DNA of 6,526 nucleotides, from assembly GCA_903922535.1 (NCBI GenBank), contig CAIXUF010000873.1, forward strand, positions 1-6,526. The letters are read 5' to 3'. This stretch comes from Candidatus Hydrogenedentota bacterium. GTDB taxonomy: Bacteria; Hydrogenedentota; Hydrogenedentia; Hydrogenedentiales; CAITNO01. Shown here in pieces: positions 1 to 6,266 of this stretch (its first letter is position 1; every line of letters starts with the position of its first letter). Made by a program: the position numbers and the translations under genes. The notes beneath the pieces were generated by a model that saw nothing but the letters and a program-made list of their open reading frames with translations, was not told the DNA's origin and did no database searches.

Positions 1-14
1 CTGCTGTAACAATT

Positions 15-85
15 GGAGGCCGCCCCACGGCGGCTCCAAACAACCGAGGCCGCGTTAGCGACCTCGCAAAGCCGCTTTGAGCGGC
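15..85. repeat. Three consecutive stem-loops beyond the terminator
   Basis: Three GC-rich hairpins follow one another. The first is 15-24 with 29-37 (one bulged G, loop 25-28). The second is 45-53 with 58-66 (one C/A mismatch, loop GTTA). The third is 71-76 with 80-85 (perfect 6 bp, loop TTG). They lie directly beyond the terminator at 90-117. No open reading frame here looks genuine. They could be extra terminators, the tail of a structured RNA, or part of a dispersed intergenic repeat. None has a strong T-run on either strand, although the third is followed by TTT on the minus strand. The pairing is read directly; the function is unknown. Confidence 0.45.
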
Positions 86-89
86 TCAC

Positions 90-117
90 AATATAAAGCC
101 CCCGGCTTTGCCGGGGG
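90..117 (-). terminator. Rho-independent terminator of the SUMF1-domain lipoprotein gene
   Basis: Arms 99-106 and 110-117 form a perfect 8-bp all-GC stem with a 3-nt AAA loop on the minus strand. The T-rich tract CTTTATATT follows at 98-90. The structure begins 4 nt beyond the stop codon of the upstream gene. On the plus strand no T-run follows, so it acts on minus-strand transcripts. Confidence 0.75.
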
Positions 118-121
118 ATAC

Positions 122-1483
122 TTACTCGGCGCTTTCGCGCAGAACGCGGAAGCCGGTGTCCGGCTGTGCGAAGCCCTGTATGTTGTAGTAGCGCATGGCG
201 GACCGGCAGAACGCAATGTCGTGAATGTCGGCAGTGCCGCCGCCGCGGCGCACGCGCTTGACATTGCCGGATGCCGGGGGCGCGGGGCCTTGCGGATCGG
301 TGACGGCATCGGCCGTGTAGTACTTCGCGTCGTAGCTGTCATTGCACCACTCCATCACATTTCCGCTCATGTCATGGAGCCCCCATGCGTTCGGTGCGAG
401 TCCGCCCACGGGTTGTGTCGAGCAATGGAGCGCATCGAGACAGTGCCATGCATAGTCGTTGGCCGCGCCGGCGTCGTCGCCCCAGTAGAACTCCGTTTCG
501 GTTCCCGCGCGGCACGCATACTCCCATTCCGCTTCCGTGGGCAGGCGGAACACGCCCTGTCCAAGCTGGTTGATCTGGGCAATGAAGGCCTGGCAGTCAT
601 CCCAGGAGACACTCTCGACCGGAAGTGTGGGTCCGGTTCCGGCCGAGGGGTTGTCGGGCATGCGGCCGGACCATTGTTCCTGTGTCACCTCAAACTTGCC
701 CAGCCAGAATCCGTGCGTAATCGTGACATGGTGGCGCGGATGCTCGGGGTCAAAAAAAACCTCACTGTCGCCGTAGAGGGCGGTGAGTTCCGCGGATGTC
801 CTCAGCGTTCCCATATCGAAACTGCCGGGCGGAATCCATTTGAAAACAATGCCCCCAAAGGTCCGCTCGTCGCCGACCGCGTGAACCGCAACATACTGCC
901 CTGTCACCTCCGTTGTCTGGTTGAGGGTGACATCAACCGTCTGGTCGGCGGGTGTCGTCCAACCGGCGCCCAAGTCTTTGAAGGAAATGGTGTGCGGGCC
1001 CGGCGCGACATCGTTCACCGTTTGATTGCTCTCGTGGTTGAATCCGTGGTCCAGTGTCCATATTGCGCCGTCTGCCACCGCGTCCGGCGGCAGAATCGTC
1101 ACATGCAGGCTGCCGCCCGTCTGGCTTTCGCCCTCGCCTTCACCGCCGGTCGTGACGCTTATGCAATCTGGCTCGCTCTCCGTGTCGCTTCCGGCCGAGG
1201 TGGTCACGGTGAGTGAGACGGCATAGGTTCCCGCGGCGGTGTAGGTGTGCGAAGGATGTTGGGCGGTGCTGGTGGCACCGTCGCCGAAAGTCCACGCCCA
1301 AGCCGTAATCGGGGAACTGCCCGCCGCCGAGGCGTCCACGAAAGACACCGTCAACGGGGCAGGGCCGTTCACGGGCGTGGCGGTGAATGATGCCGTCGGG
1401 GCTTTTCCGCACGGGCACCCGGCCAGAAGTATCCCCGTCAGGACACAAAACACACCAATGCGGCCACGGCCAATTCTACGCAT
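122..1483 (-). CDS. Lipoprotein with PKD, PEGA-like and SUMF1/FGE-like domains
   Basis: A 453-aa predicted lipoprotein, probably surface or periplasmic. The signal peptide is basic (MRRIGRGR), then hydrophobic, and ends in lipobox LLAGC with Cys23. A PKD domain follows (about 28-110; FGDG and the HTYTAAGTY strand are visible). Then come a GEGEGE linker (114-119), a PEGA-like beta domain (about 125-197), and a SUMF1/formylglycine-generating-enzyme-like domain (about 212-453). The last shows FEVTQEQW, VSWDDCQAF, RLPTEAEWEYACRAG, MSGNVMEW and a C-terminal GFRVLRE. True FGEs carry two catalytic cysteines just after the RGGS segment. Here the segment reads RRGGGTADIHDIAFCRSAMR; its only Cys aligns with a later non-catalytic position, so sulfatase activation is unlikely. 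A carbohydrate- or protein-binding role of the lectin-like fold is an inference. ATG 1483 is preferred over an in-frame TTG at 1498 because GGAGGA lies 7 nt upstream and overlaps that TTG. Confidence 0.93.
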   Translation of the reverse strand: MRRIGRGRIGVFCVLTGILLAGCPCGKAPTASFTATPVNGPAPLTVSFVDASAAGSSPITAWAWTFGDGATSTAQHPSHTYTAAGTYAVSLTVTTSAGSDTESEPDCISVTTGGEGEGESQTGGSLHVTILPPDAVADGAIWTLDHGFNHESNQTVNDVAPGPHTISFKDLGAGWTTPADQTVDVTLNQTTEVTGQYVAVHAVGDERTFGGIVFKWIPPGSFDMGTLRTSAELTALYGDSEVFFDPEHPRHHVTITHGFWLGKFEVTQEQWSGRMPDNPSAGTGPTLPVESVSWDDCQAFIAQINQLGQGVFRLPTEAEWEYACRAGTETEFYWGDDAGAANDYAWHCLDALHCSTQPVGGLAPNAWGLHDMSGNVMEWCNDSYDAKYYTADAVTDPQGPAPPASGNVKRVRRGGGTADIHDIAFCRSAMRYYNIQGFAQPDTGFRVLRESAE

Positions 1484-1490
1484 CGCGCTT

Positions 1491-1535
1491 TCCTCCAATA
1501 TGGGACATTATCCCATGTCTCCCGTCTGGCGGCAA
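1491..1535 (-). promoter_or_regulatory. Promoter, palindrome and Shine-Dalgarno for the SUMF1-domain lipoprotein
   Basis: The minus strand carries TTGCCG (1530-1535, 4/6 to the -35 consensus), a 17-nt spacer, and GATAAT (1507-1512, 5/6 to -10) with an extended TGG in front. A start near 1500 would give a leader of only about 16 nt, containing GGAGGA (1491-1496). The -10 box sits inside a 17-bp palindrome, ATGGGA-N5-TCCCAT (1500-1516), which could be an operator. The Shine-Dalgarno is strong; the promoter is a pattern match only. Confidence 0.5.
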
Positions 1536-1624
1536 AAAAAGAAGCGAACCGGCCCCATAGAAGACCACTGGCACCCGGATCAGAAGCGGCCTTCGCGGCT
1601 TCCATGCGCACGGGGACGCATCCG

Positions 1625-1690
1625 CAAGAAGAAAAAGACAACCACCTTTCTTGACCATGCGTTCCGCACGGACAAGTCCGGTGGTTGTCT
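1625..1690 (-). terminator. Rho-independent terminator of the beta-rich lipoprotein gene
   Basis: Exact 11-bp inverted arms, AGACAACCACC at 1636-1646 and its complement at 1680-1690, enclose a 33-nt loop that has a small inner hairpin (CGGA/TCCG). On the minus strand the stem runs into TTTTTCTTCTTG, an excellent T-tract. It lies about 30 nt past the stop of the lipoprotein gene and before the promoter of the next gene, so it separates the two transcripts. The large loop is unusual but does not weaken the call much. Confidence 0.75.
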
Positions 1691-1718
1691 CTAATCAGGC
1701 CTGCTGTCCGGGGGCGGA

Positions 1719-2867
1719 TCAGGGCAGGTTAAACGTAAAGGTCGTCGGGATGGCGTAGGGATAGCTGTAATTGTAAAGCTGCCACTGCGGTCCCGGGAAG
1801 AACCACGACTTGTTGATCAGGTTGATGTCGAAAATGCTCAGTTCATAGTTGATTCCGCCGTTGATTCCGGCGTACAGATTGAACGTGAACGGCGACGGTA
1901 TGAACTGTGCGGTGCCCGTAACGTAAGGCTGGGCGTAACCGGTCAGCGTCGAGGAATCATACAGGGTGATGCTCGGCTGAACCTTCACGTAGATCGTGAC
2001 GCTTCCACCGCTCGCCAGTGTGATCACCAACGGATGGGCAATCGGGCTGAACTCCCCAAAGGAGCTGTTGTTCGTCCACTTGCCGTCCACGACGGAGGCG
2101 CCCACGGTCACATTGCTTGAACCGTAGAATCCAGACTCGGCAGAGGCCCCCGCGCTCACGGTTCCCGACACGCCGATCGGGAAACTCAGTGAGGCAACAC
2201 CCACAACCGGAACCGGGCCAATATAGAACAGGAACGGTTTCGTGATGGCGGGAATGATGGGCGTTTCCCAGTTCACCGATGCCGCCTGGGTTGCAGACAG
2301 CTTGAAGTACAAATCGCTTGTAAACTCACCGCTGCAATTCATGGACAAGGAGGTGACTTTGTGGCTGGCAATGGTGGCATTGACGTCAATGTCCGGCGCA
2401 TAGGTCAAGGTGCTTCCCTCACCCAGACCCAGGGTCACACCGTCCTGGCTGAAGACCGTAAGCCCGCTCAAGTCGAGCGCCAGGGTCCCGCCCTCCGCCA
2501 GTACGGCTCCATTGTCCTGGAAATCCTGATTCGTCCACGTAATCTTCCCGGTGAGAATGCCGTCTTGAATTGCTTCGGCCAGCGACACTGCCTCGGTGAC
2601 CGTCTGGATCACACCGTTCTTTTCATTGACTCCGACCACCTTCCGCAGGAAGCCGCCTTCTTTCGCGCTGGCGATAATGTCACCAACCTGAATCTTGGCC
2701 TGGTCTCCCAGGTTGTCGAAGAAATTGACAATGTCCTTGCCCACCTGTTGAATCGACAATTCCGAGAAGTTGTCCACGACCTTCACTTCAGTCGTTGCCG
2801 GACAACCCATCAGTGTCAGAGTACATACAGTGGCCAACAGCACAAAGCAAATCTTAAAACGAATCAT
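1719..2867 (-). CDS. Beta-rich predicted lipoprotein of unknown function
   Basis: A 382-aa protein I cannot assign to a named family. The N-terminus is a lipoprotein signal peptide ending in LTLMGC, with Cys22 as the lipidation site. Residues about 31-70 look helical and amphipathic. A segment at 71-103 (GGFLRKVVGV, then TVTEAVSLAEAIQDG) resembles a short N-terminal module I recall from secreted proteins of several environmental bacteria. The rest (about 105-382) is rich in Gly, Ser, Thr, Val and aromatics in alternating patterns typical of beta-sheet, with few charges. The tail is aromatic (WFFPGPQWQLYNYSYPY, 355-371). Start ATG 2867 is set by AGGAGGG (2874-2880) six bases upstream. The gene has its own promoter candidate and terminator. 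Its GC content is visibly lower than that of the housekeeping genes, so recent acquisition or a different expression class is possible. A cell-surface or outer-membrane role is inference. Confidence 0.88.
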   Translation of the reverse strand: MIRFKICFVLLATVCTLTLMGCPATTEVKVVDNFSELSIQQVGKDIVNFFDNLGDQAKIQVGDIIASAKEGGFLRKVVGVNEKNGVIQTVTEAVSLAEAIQDGILTGKITWTNQDFQDNGAVLAEGGTLALDLSGLTVFSQDGVTLGLGEGSTLTYAPDIDVNATIASHKVTSLSMNCSGEFTSDLYFKLSATQAASVNWETPIIPAITKPFLFYIGPVPVVGVASLSFPIGVSGTVSAGASAESGFYGSSNVTVGASVVDGKWTNNSSFGEFSPIAHPLVITLASGGSVTIYVKVQPSITLYDSSTLTGYAQPYVTGTAQFIPSPFTFNLYAGINGGINYELSIFDINLINKSWFFPGPQWQLYNYSYPYAIPTTFTFNLP

Positions 2868-2873
2868 CTGAAA

Positions 2874-2979
2874 CCCTCCTGTCGTGTTTTCCTAAGTCTC
2901 CTGTGTTTTTTCGCAGACGCGTGGCAAAGCACTTACTTGACCACATGATTAAAGTATACCCAAACTGCCGTTTTGTCAA
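2874..2979 (-). promoter_or_regulatory. Promoter, leader and Shine-Dalgarno of the beta-rich lipoprotein
   Basis: The minus strand has a perfect -35 TTGACA (2974-2979) and a -10 TATACT (2953-2958, 5/6). The spacer is 15 nt, shorter than the usual 16-18. Transcription would begin near 2946, giving a leader of about 79 nt. That leader contains a weak GTGG/CCAC stem (2921-2924 with 2941-2944), and the AGGAGGG ribosome site lies at 2874-2880. The Shine-Dalgarno is strong and the promoter plausible. Confidence 0.55.
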
Positions 2980-3138
2980 GCACAAAAATGCGGCAAGCAG
3001 AATGTCTTTCAAGAATGGAACGGGGCAAGCCTTGCGGACCCGACCGGCGGTAAAATTCCCGATGGGCATGGAAATAATTGTAAGTGGTTGGAAAACAAGG
3101 ACATAAAGAGGGCGTACCGCTTGTGTCGCAACGGAGCG

Positions 3139-3845
3139 CTACTCAGGTTGGTTTCGCCTGCCGTCTTGGTCTGGTACGCCCAATATCTTCAGACTTCCTG
3201 TATCCCGTCGGAACCGTGGATGGCGCTTTTCTTGCCGAGTCACGCCAAGGTCTATTTTGGCTCCAGTTTCCGGGTGGCAGAATTCCATTTCATTGAGCGT
3301 GTTTGGCAGTGCGGCGAGTGCTTTGCCGTGCGCGGGGCATGCCCTGCGATGGACGCGCACCGCCAAGGTTTTGTCGGCTGGATCCGGCACGCCGTCCGCC
3401 GCACTCACGAGCAGTTCGCGTACCAGGACGCGCGCCGCCGCGCACCCCGTCAAACCCGCCGCCGACGCCATGCGCCCGTCGGCCTGGGTGCAGGCCGTGC
3501 CGATGCCCCGCGCTGCCCCCGCGTCCGCAACTGTTGGGGCCACAGTTCATCAGCGTGCGGTGGGGGACACACAGCGGCGCCCCGCCCAGCTTGCCGGGAC
3601 ACACATGCCCGTTGTCCATCAGCATTGCCGGAATCAGGCGGTCCGGCCGACGGTCATCAATCTCAAATCTGACAGCGGAAACAAGTGCCGTCCCCGGCGA
3701 GACAGTGGGCGAACCCGCCCTTCTTGAGAATGTGAACCCCGGGCGCAATGCGGGTTGCGCCGTCAGGCAAACAGGAAGTCTGAACTTGGGTGCTCAGCGC
3801 TGTTTCACACCACCCTTGCCCCTTTGCCGCACAGGTTGCCCGCAA
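3139..3845 (-). pseudogene. Possible frameshifted remnant of an unknown protein gene
   Basis: Three minus-strand frames show coding-like third-position GC in succession. The first is about 3790-3663 (CLPDGATRIAPGVHILKKG). The second is about 3700-3550 (FEIDDRRPDRLIPAMLMDNG, then CPGKLGGAPLCVPHRTL). The third is about 3543-3139 (ADGRMASAAGLTGCAAARVL, then VPDPADKTLAVRVHRR), ending at a TAG. They abut where two frameshifts would join them, and Ser/Pro/Arg-rich antisense shadows shift register at the same places. No piece has a good ribosome site: the third would have to use GTG 3543 or ATG 3471, both without a clear Shine-Dalgarno. I do not recognise the family. The joined peptide would be rich in Cys and Arg. 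The alternatives are a non-coding GC-rich spacer, or sequencing indels in a real gene. The outer limits are approximate. Confidence 0.35.
3188..3784. repeat. Exact 14-bp inverted repeat pair bracketing the gene-less region
   Basis: TTCAGACTTCCTGT at 3188-3201 recurs as its exact complement at 3771-3784. Partial similarity extends outward (CCCAA before each copy) and inward (a CC..G.CGG pattern). A 14-bp exact match within a 900-bp spacer is unlikely by chance. The 597-bp interval has the size of a small non-autonomous element, but I found no clear target-site duplication and no transposase fragment. Confidence 0.4.
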
Positions 3846-3848
3846 GTC

Positions 3849-3872
3849 CCATGGGGCTCATGCGTCCCATGG
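3849..3872. other. Stem-loop just downstream of rluB
   Basis: CCATGGG (3849-3855) pairs with CCCATGG (3866-3872) around a 10-nt loop, starting 12 nt past the rluB stop. No T-run follows on the minus strand, so it is not a canonical rho-independent terminator. It may protect the 3' end of the aroF-scpB-rluB transcript. Each arm is itself nearly palindromic (CCATGG), so the pairing could be incidental. Confidence 0.35.
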
Positions 3873-3883
3873 ATCCCAAGACC

Positions 3884-4597
3884 CTATTCCAGCCCGACCA
3901 GCGCTTTGAGTCCGGCCACTTCCTCTGCCGTGAGGTTGCGCCATTCACCGGGGCGGAGGCCGTTTACCTCGATGCCGGCGAAGGTGATGCGGCGCAGGGT
4001 CTGGACGGGGTGGCCGACGGCGTCGCACATGCGCTTGACCTCGCGCTTGCGCCCCTCGTGGATGATGAGCCGCACGAGCGAGTTGCCGGAGCGGGTTTCG
4101 AGCACGCTGACTTTGGCGGGGGCGGTGGGGCCGTCCTCCAGTTCCACGCCCTGTTCCAGGCGCGCGGCCGCGGCGGGCTCCATTTTGCCGCGCACCCAGG
4201 CCAGGTACTCCTTCTCAATCTCGAACTTTGGATGGATCAGGCGGAAGGCCAGTTCGCCGTCGTTGGTGAGCAGCAGCACGCCCTCGACGTCGAAATCGAG
4301 GCGGCCCACGGGAAACAGGCGGGTGTCGGTGCTGTGGACGCAGTCCAGCACGGTGCGCCGGCCGTGGGTGTCTCTGGCGGTCGTGACCACGTTGCGCGGC
4401 TTGTTGAGTACGATGTAAACCTTGTCGTCCGTGCCCAGCAGGCGGCCGTCGACGGCGACATGGTCTGTCTCGGGATCGACGGACTGGCCCAGGGTGGCGG
4501 TGACGCCGTTGACGCTCACGCGGCCTTCGGCAATGAGCGCCTCGGAGGCGCGCCGGGAGGCCACGCCGCATTCGGCCAGGTATTTTTGCAGCCGCAC
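3884..4597 (-). CDS. rluB: RluB/RsuA-family 23S rRNA pseudouridine synthase
   Basis: A 237-aa cytoplasmic enzyme that converts a specific uridine to pseudouridine in ribosomal RNA. It has an N-terminal S4 RNA-binding domain (about 1-60; RLQKYLAECGVASRRASE, then GRVSVNG), followed by the RsuA/RluB catalytic domain. The hallmark is GRLDFDVEGVLLLTNDG, with catalytic Asp101, and HEGRKREVKRM follows near 180-190. Length and order fit the RluB group; RluE/RluF/RsuA specificity cannot be excluded from sequence alone. The usual Thr in GRLDxxTxG is Val here. The start is uncertain: GTG 4597 gives MRLQKYLAE, while a TTG lies one codon upstream (4600). The gene starts a few bases after the scpB stop and has only a weak GGA upstream, so translation is probably coupled to scpB. 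Confidence 0.93.
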   Translation of the reverse strand: MRLQKYLAECGVASRRASEALIAEGRVSVNGVTATLGQSVDPETDHVAVDGRLLGTDDKVYIVLNKPRNVVTTARDTHGRRTVLDCVHSTDTRLFPVGRLDFDVEGVLLLTNDGELAFRLIHPKFEIEKEYLAWVRGKMEPAAAARLEQGVELEDGPTAPAKVSVLETRSGNSLVRLIIHEGRKREVKRMCDAVGHPVQTLRRITFAGIEVNGLRPGEWRNLTAEEVAGLKALVGLE

Positions 4598-4603
4598 CAA
4601 GGG

Positions 4604-5215
4604 TTAGTCCAGGATGCGCAGCTCGTCGATGGACGGCAGTTCTTTGAGGCTCTTGAGCCCGAAGGTGGTGAGGAATTCGTCGGTGGTGCGGTAAATCTTG
4701 GGGCGTCCCGGCAGGTCGGCGACGCCGGCGATGCGGATGAGCCGCTTGTCCTGCAACTGGTCGAAGGCGTAGGAGACGCTGACGCCGCGGATGGCCTCCA
4801 CCTCGGCGCGGGTGACGGGCTGCTTGTAGGCGATGATGGCCAGCGTTTCCAGCAGCGACTTGGACATGCGGTTGCTCTTCTTGACTTGGAAGAGCCGGCG
4901 CACGTAGGGGGCAAACTGGGGTTTGGTCATGAACTGGTAACCGCCGGCGATCTCGCGCAGGGTGTAGGGCAGCGCTTCCTGCGCGTCCAGCTCCTCGCGC
5001 AGTTCCCCCAGCAGCATGGCCACGATGTCGGGGTCCATGTCGCCGAGCGCCTGGGCCAGCCGGTTCGGGCTGAGCGGTTTGTCGCTCACGAACAGGAGCG
5101 CATAGAGCGCCTGGCGCGACTCTTCGCGCCCAAGCGTCTCGACCGGCTCCAGCGCCTCGCCGTCGTCCGGGGGGCCTTCGATTTCTTCGAGCGGAATCAG
5201 TTCTTCTTCAGCCAT
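4604..5215 (-). CDS. scpB: Segregation and condensation protein ScpB
   Basis: A 203-aa kleisin-partner protein of the SMC-ScpA-ScpB condensin, which compacts and segregates the chromosome in the cytoplasm. An acidic N-terminal extension (AEEELIPLEEIEG) is followed by the first winged-helix domain (about 30-105). The second (about 115-187) contains LETLAIIAYKQPVTRAEVE and the signature GRPKIYRTTDEFLTTFGL. A short tail follows, ending in SIDELRILD. The length is typical. ATG 5215 is chosen because AGGTG lies 9 nt upstream; the in-frame GTG at 5227 falls inside that ribosome site. The gene begins 37 nt after aroF and is followed by rluB after 6 nt. scpB next to rluB is a widespread arrangement. 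scpA, often the immediate upstream neighbour, is absent here, its place taken by aroF. Confidence 0.95.
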   Translation of the reverse strand: MAEEELIPLEEIEGPPDDGEALEPVETLGREESRQALYALLFVSDKPLSPNRLAQALGDMDPDIVAMLLGELREELDAQEALPYTLREIAGGYQFMTKPQFAPYVRRLFQVKKSNRMSKSLLETLAIIAYKQPVTRAEVEAIRGVSVSYAFDQLQDKRLIRIAGVADLPGRPKIYRTTDEFLTTFGLKSLKELPSIDELRILD

Positions 5216-5252
5216 GGTCGGGTTCACCTGGGTGGTCTGCGGCCCCTTCGGG

Positions 5253-6266
5253 TCACAGGGTCTTGTTCATTACATTCAACAGCGGCCGGATGGCGTCCAT
5301 CATTGCGCGAAACTTGTGGGGCTTGAGCGACTGCTGGCCGTCGGACATGGCGACTTCCGGGTTCGGGTGCATCTCGACCATGATGCCGTCGGCGCCGGCC
5401 GCAACGGCCGCGCAGGCCATGGGCGTCACCAGTTCCCAGCGCCCGGCGGCATGGCTCGGATCGACAATGATCGGCAAATGGCTGAGTTTCCGGATGACCG
5501 GCACCGCCTGGATGTCCAGCGTGTTGCGCGTCTCGGTTTCAAAGGTGCGGATGCCGCGCTCGCAGAGGACCACGTTCGGGTTGCCCTCGGACATGATGTA
5601 TTCGGCCGACATCAGCCACTCGTTGATGGTCGACATCATGCCCCGCTTCAGGAGCACCGGCCTGTCAATCTTTCCGGCGGCCCGCAGCAGCCCGTAGTTT
5701 TGCATGTTGCGCGCGCCGATCTGGATCATGTCGGCGTATTGGGCCACGACCCCCACCTGCTCGGGCGTGGTGGCCTCGGTGACCACCGGCAGCCCGACGG
5801 CCTTCCCGGCGGCCCGCAGCAGTTTCAGCCCCTCCAGTTCCATGCCCTGGAAGCTGTAGGGCGAGGTGCGTGGTTTGAACGCGCCGCCGCGCAGCAGCGT
5901 GGCCCCGGCCTCTTTCACGATCCGCGCCGAGAGGTTGAGCTGTTCCTCCGACTCGATCGAGCACGGCCCGGCCATGACGCAGAAATGGCCGCCGCCTATC
6001 TTGACGCCGCCGCATTCGATGACCGTGTCCTCGTTCTTGACCTCGCGTCCGGCCAGTTTGAACGGCTTGAGGATGGGAAACACCTTCTCGACGTGAGGGA
6101 GGGACTCCAGCGAGGTGAGGCGCTCCTTGCCCCGTTCGTCGCCCACGGCCGCGACGACCGTGCGTTCGACACCGACGATCACATGCGCTTTATAGCCGAG
6201 TTCCTCGACCTTTTGGACGACATGCTCGACGTCCTCCGGCTTGGACGATGCCATTACAATGATCAT
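5253..6266 (-). CDS. aroF: 3-deoxy-7-phosphoheptulonate (DAHP) synthase, type I-beta
   Basis: A 337-aa cytoplasmic enzyme that condenses phosphoenolpyruvate with erythrose 4-phosphate, the committed first step to chorismate and the aromatic amino acids. An N-terminal ferredoxin-like regulatory domain (about 1-70; VERTVVAAVGD) precedes the TIM barrel. Visible motifs are AGPCSIE (99-105), RGGAFKPRTSPYSFQG (126-141), LLKRGM (205-210), LCERGIRTFE, DPSHAAGR (269-276) and VEMHPNPEVAMSDGQQSL. The metal ligands fall at Cys102, His272, Glu298 and Asp309, the same numbers I recall for the Thermotoga maritima enzyme. This also supports ATG 6266 over the longer open frame to 6440. AGGAA lies 9 nt upstream of that ATG. 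In the Thermotoga type the N-terminal domain mediates feedback inhibition; that is likely but unproven here. First gene of the cluster with scpB and rluB. Confidence 0.96.
   Translation of the reverse strand: MIIVMASSKPEDVEHVVQKVEELGYKAHVIVGVERTVVAAVGDERGKERLTSLESLPHVEKVFPILKPFKLAGREVKNEDTVIECGGVKIGGGHFCVMAGPCSIESEEQLNLSARIVKEAGATLLRGGAFKPRTSPYSFQGMELEGLKLLRAAGKAVGLPVVTEATTPEQVGVVAQYADMIQIGARNMQNYGLLRAAGKIDRPVLLKRGMMSTINEWLMSAEYIMSEGNPNVVLCERGIRTFETETRNTLDIQAVPVIRKLSHLPIIVDPSHAAGRWELVTPMACAAVAAGADGIMVEMHPNPEVAMSDGQQSLKPHKFRAMMDAIRPLLNVMNKTL

Larger units (their letters stand above)
2980..3883. other. About 900 bases without an intact gene
   Basis: No reading frame here has both a good start and a recognisable product. 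The 2980-3138 part is AT-richer and looks like plain intergenic DNA. The 3139-3845 part has coding-like minus-strand composition that changes frame (see the pseudogene entry). An exact inverted repeat brackets 3188-3784, and a stem-loop lies just past the rluB stop. I see no tRNA, rRNA, recognisable riboswitch or transposase remnant. Confidence 0.6.

Noticed and set aside
77..1216. 379-aa plus-strand open frame
   Set aside because: It is antisense to the SUMF1-domain lipoprotein, which has clear domains, a lipobox and a Shine-Dalgarno. The plus frame has no recognisable motif.
2923..3327. 11-bp inverted match GGCAAAGCACT (2923-2933 and 3317-3327)
   Set aside because: A match of this length is expected now and then by chance in a window of this size; the sites share no context.
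3088..3672. 194-aa plus-strand open frame in the gene-less region
   Set aside because: TTG start without a ribosome site, Arg-rich second half, and codon-aligned antisense to the better coding-like minus frame. The N-terminal part looks protein-like, so it is not fully excluded.
3303..4418. 371-aa plus-strand open frame
   Set aside because: Ser/Pro/Arg-rich shadow of rluB and of the presumed pseudogene, with no coherent domain.
3755..5326. 523-aa plus-strand open frame
   Set aside because: It runs codon-aligned antisense to rluB and scpB; its Gly/Asp/Ala/Val-rich composition is the usual shadow of GC-rich genes.
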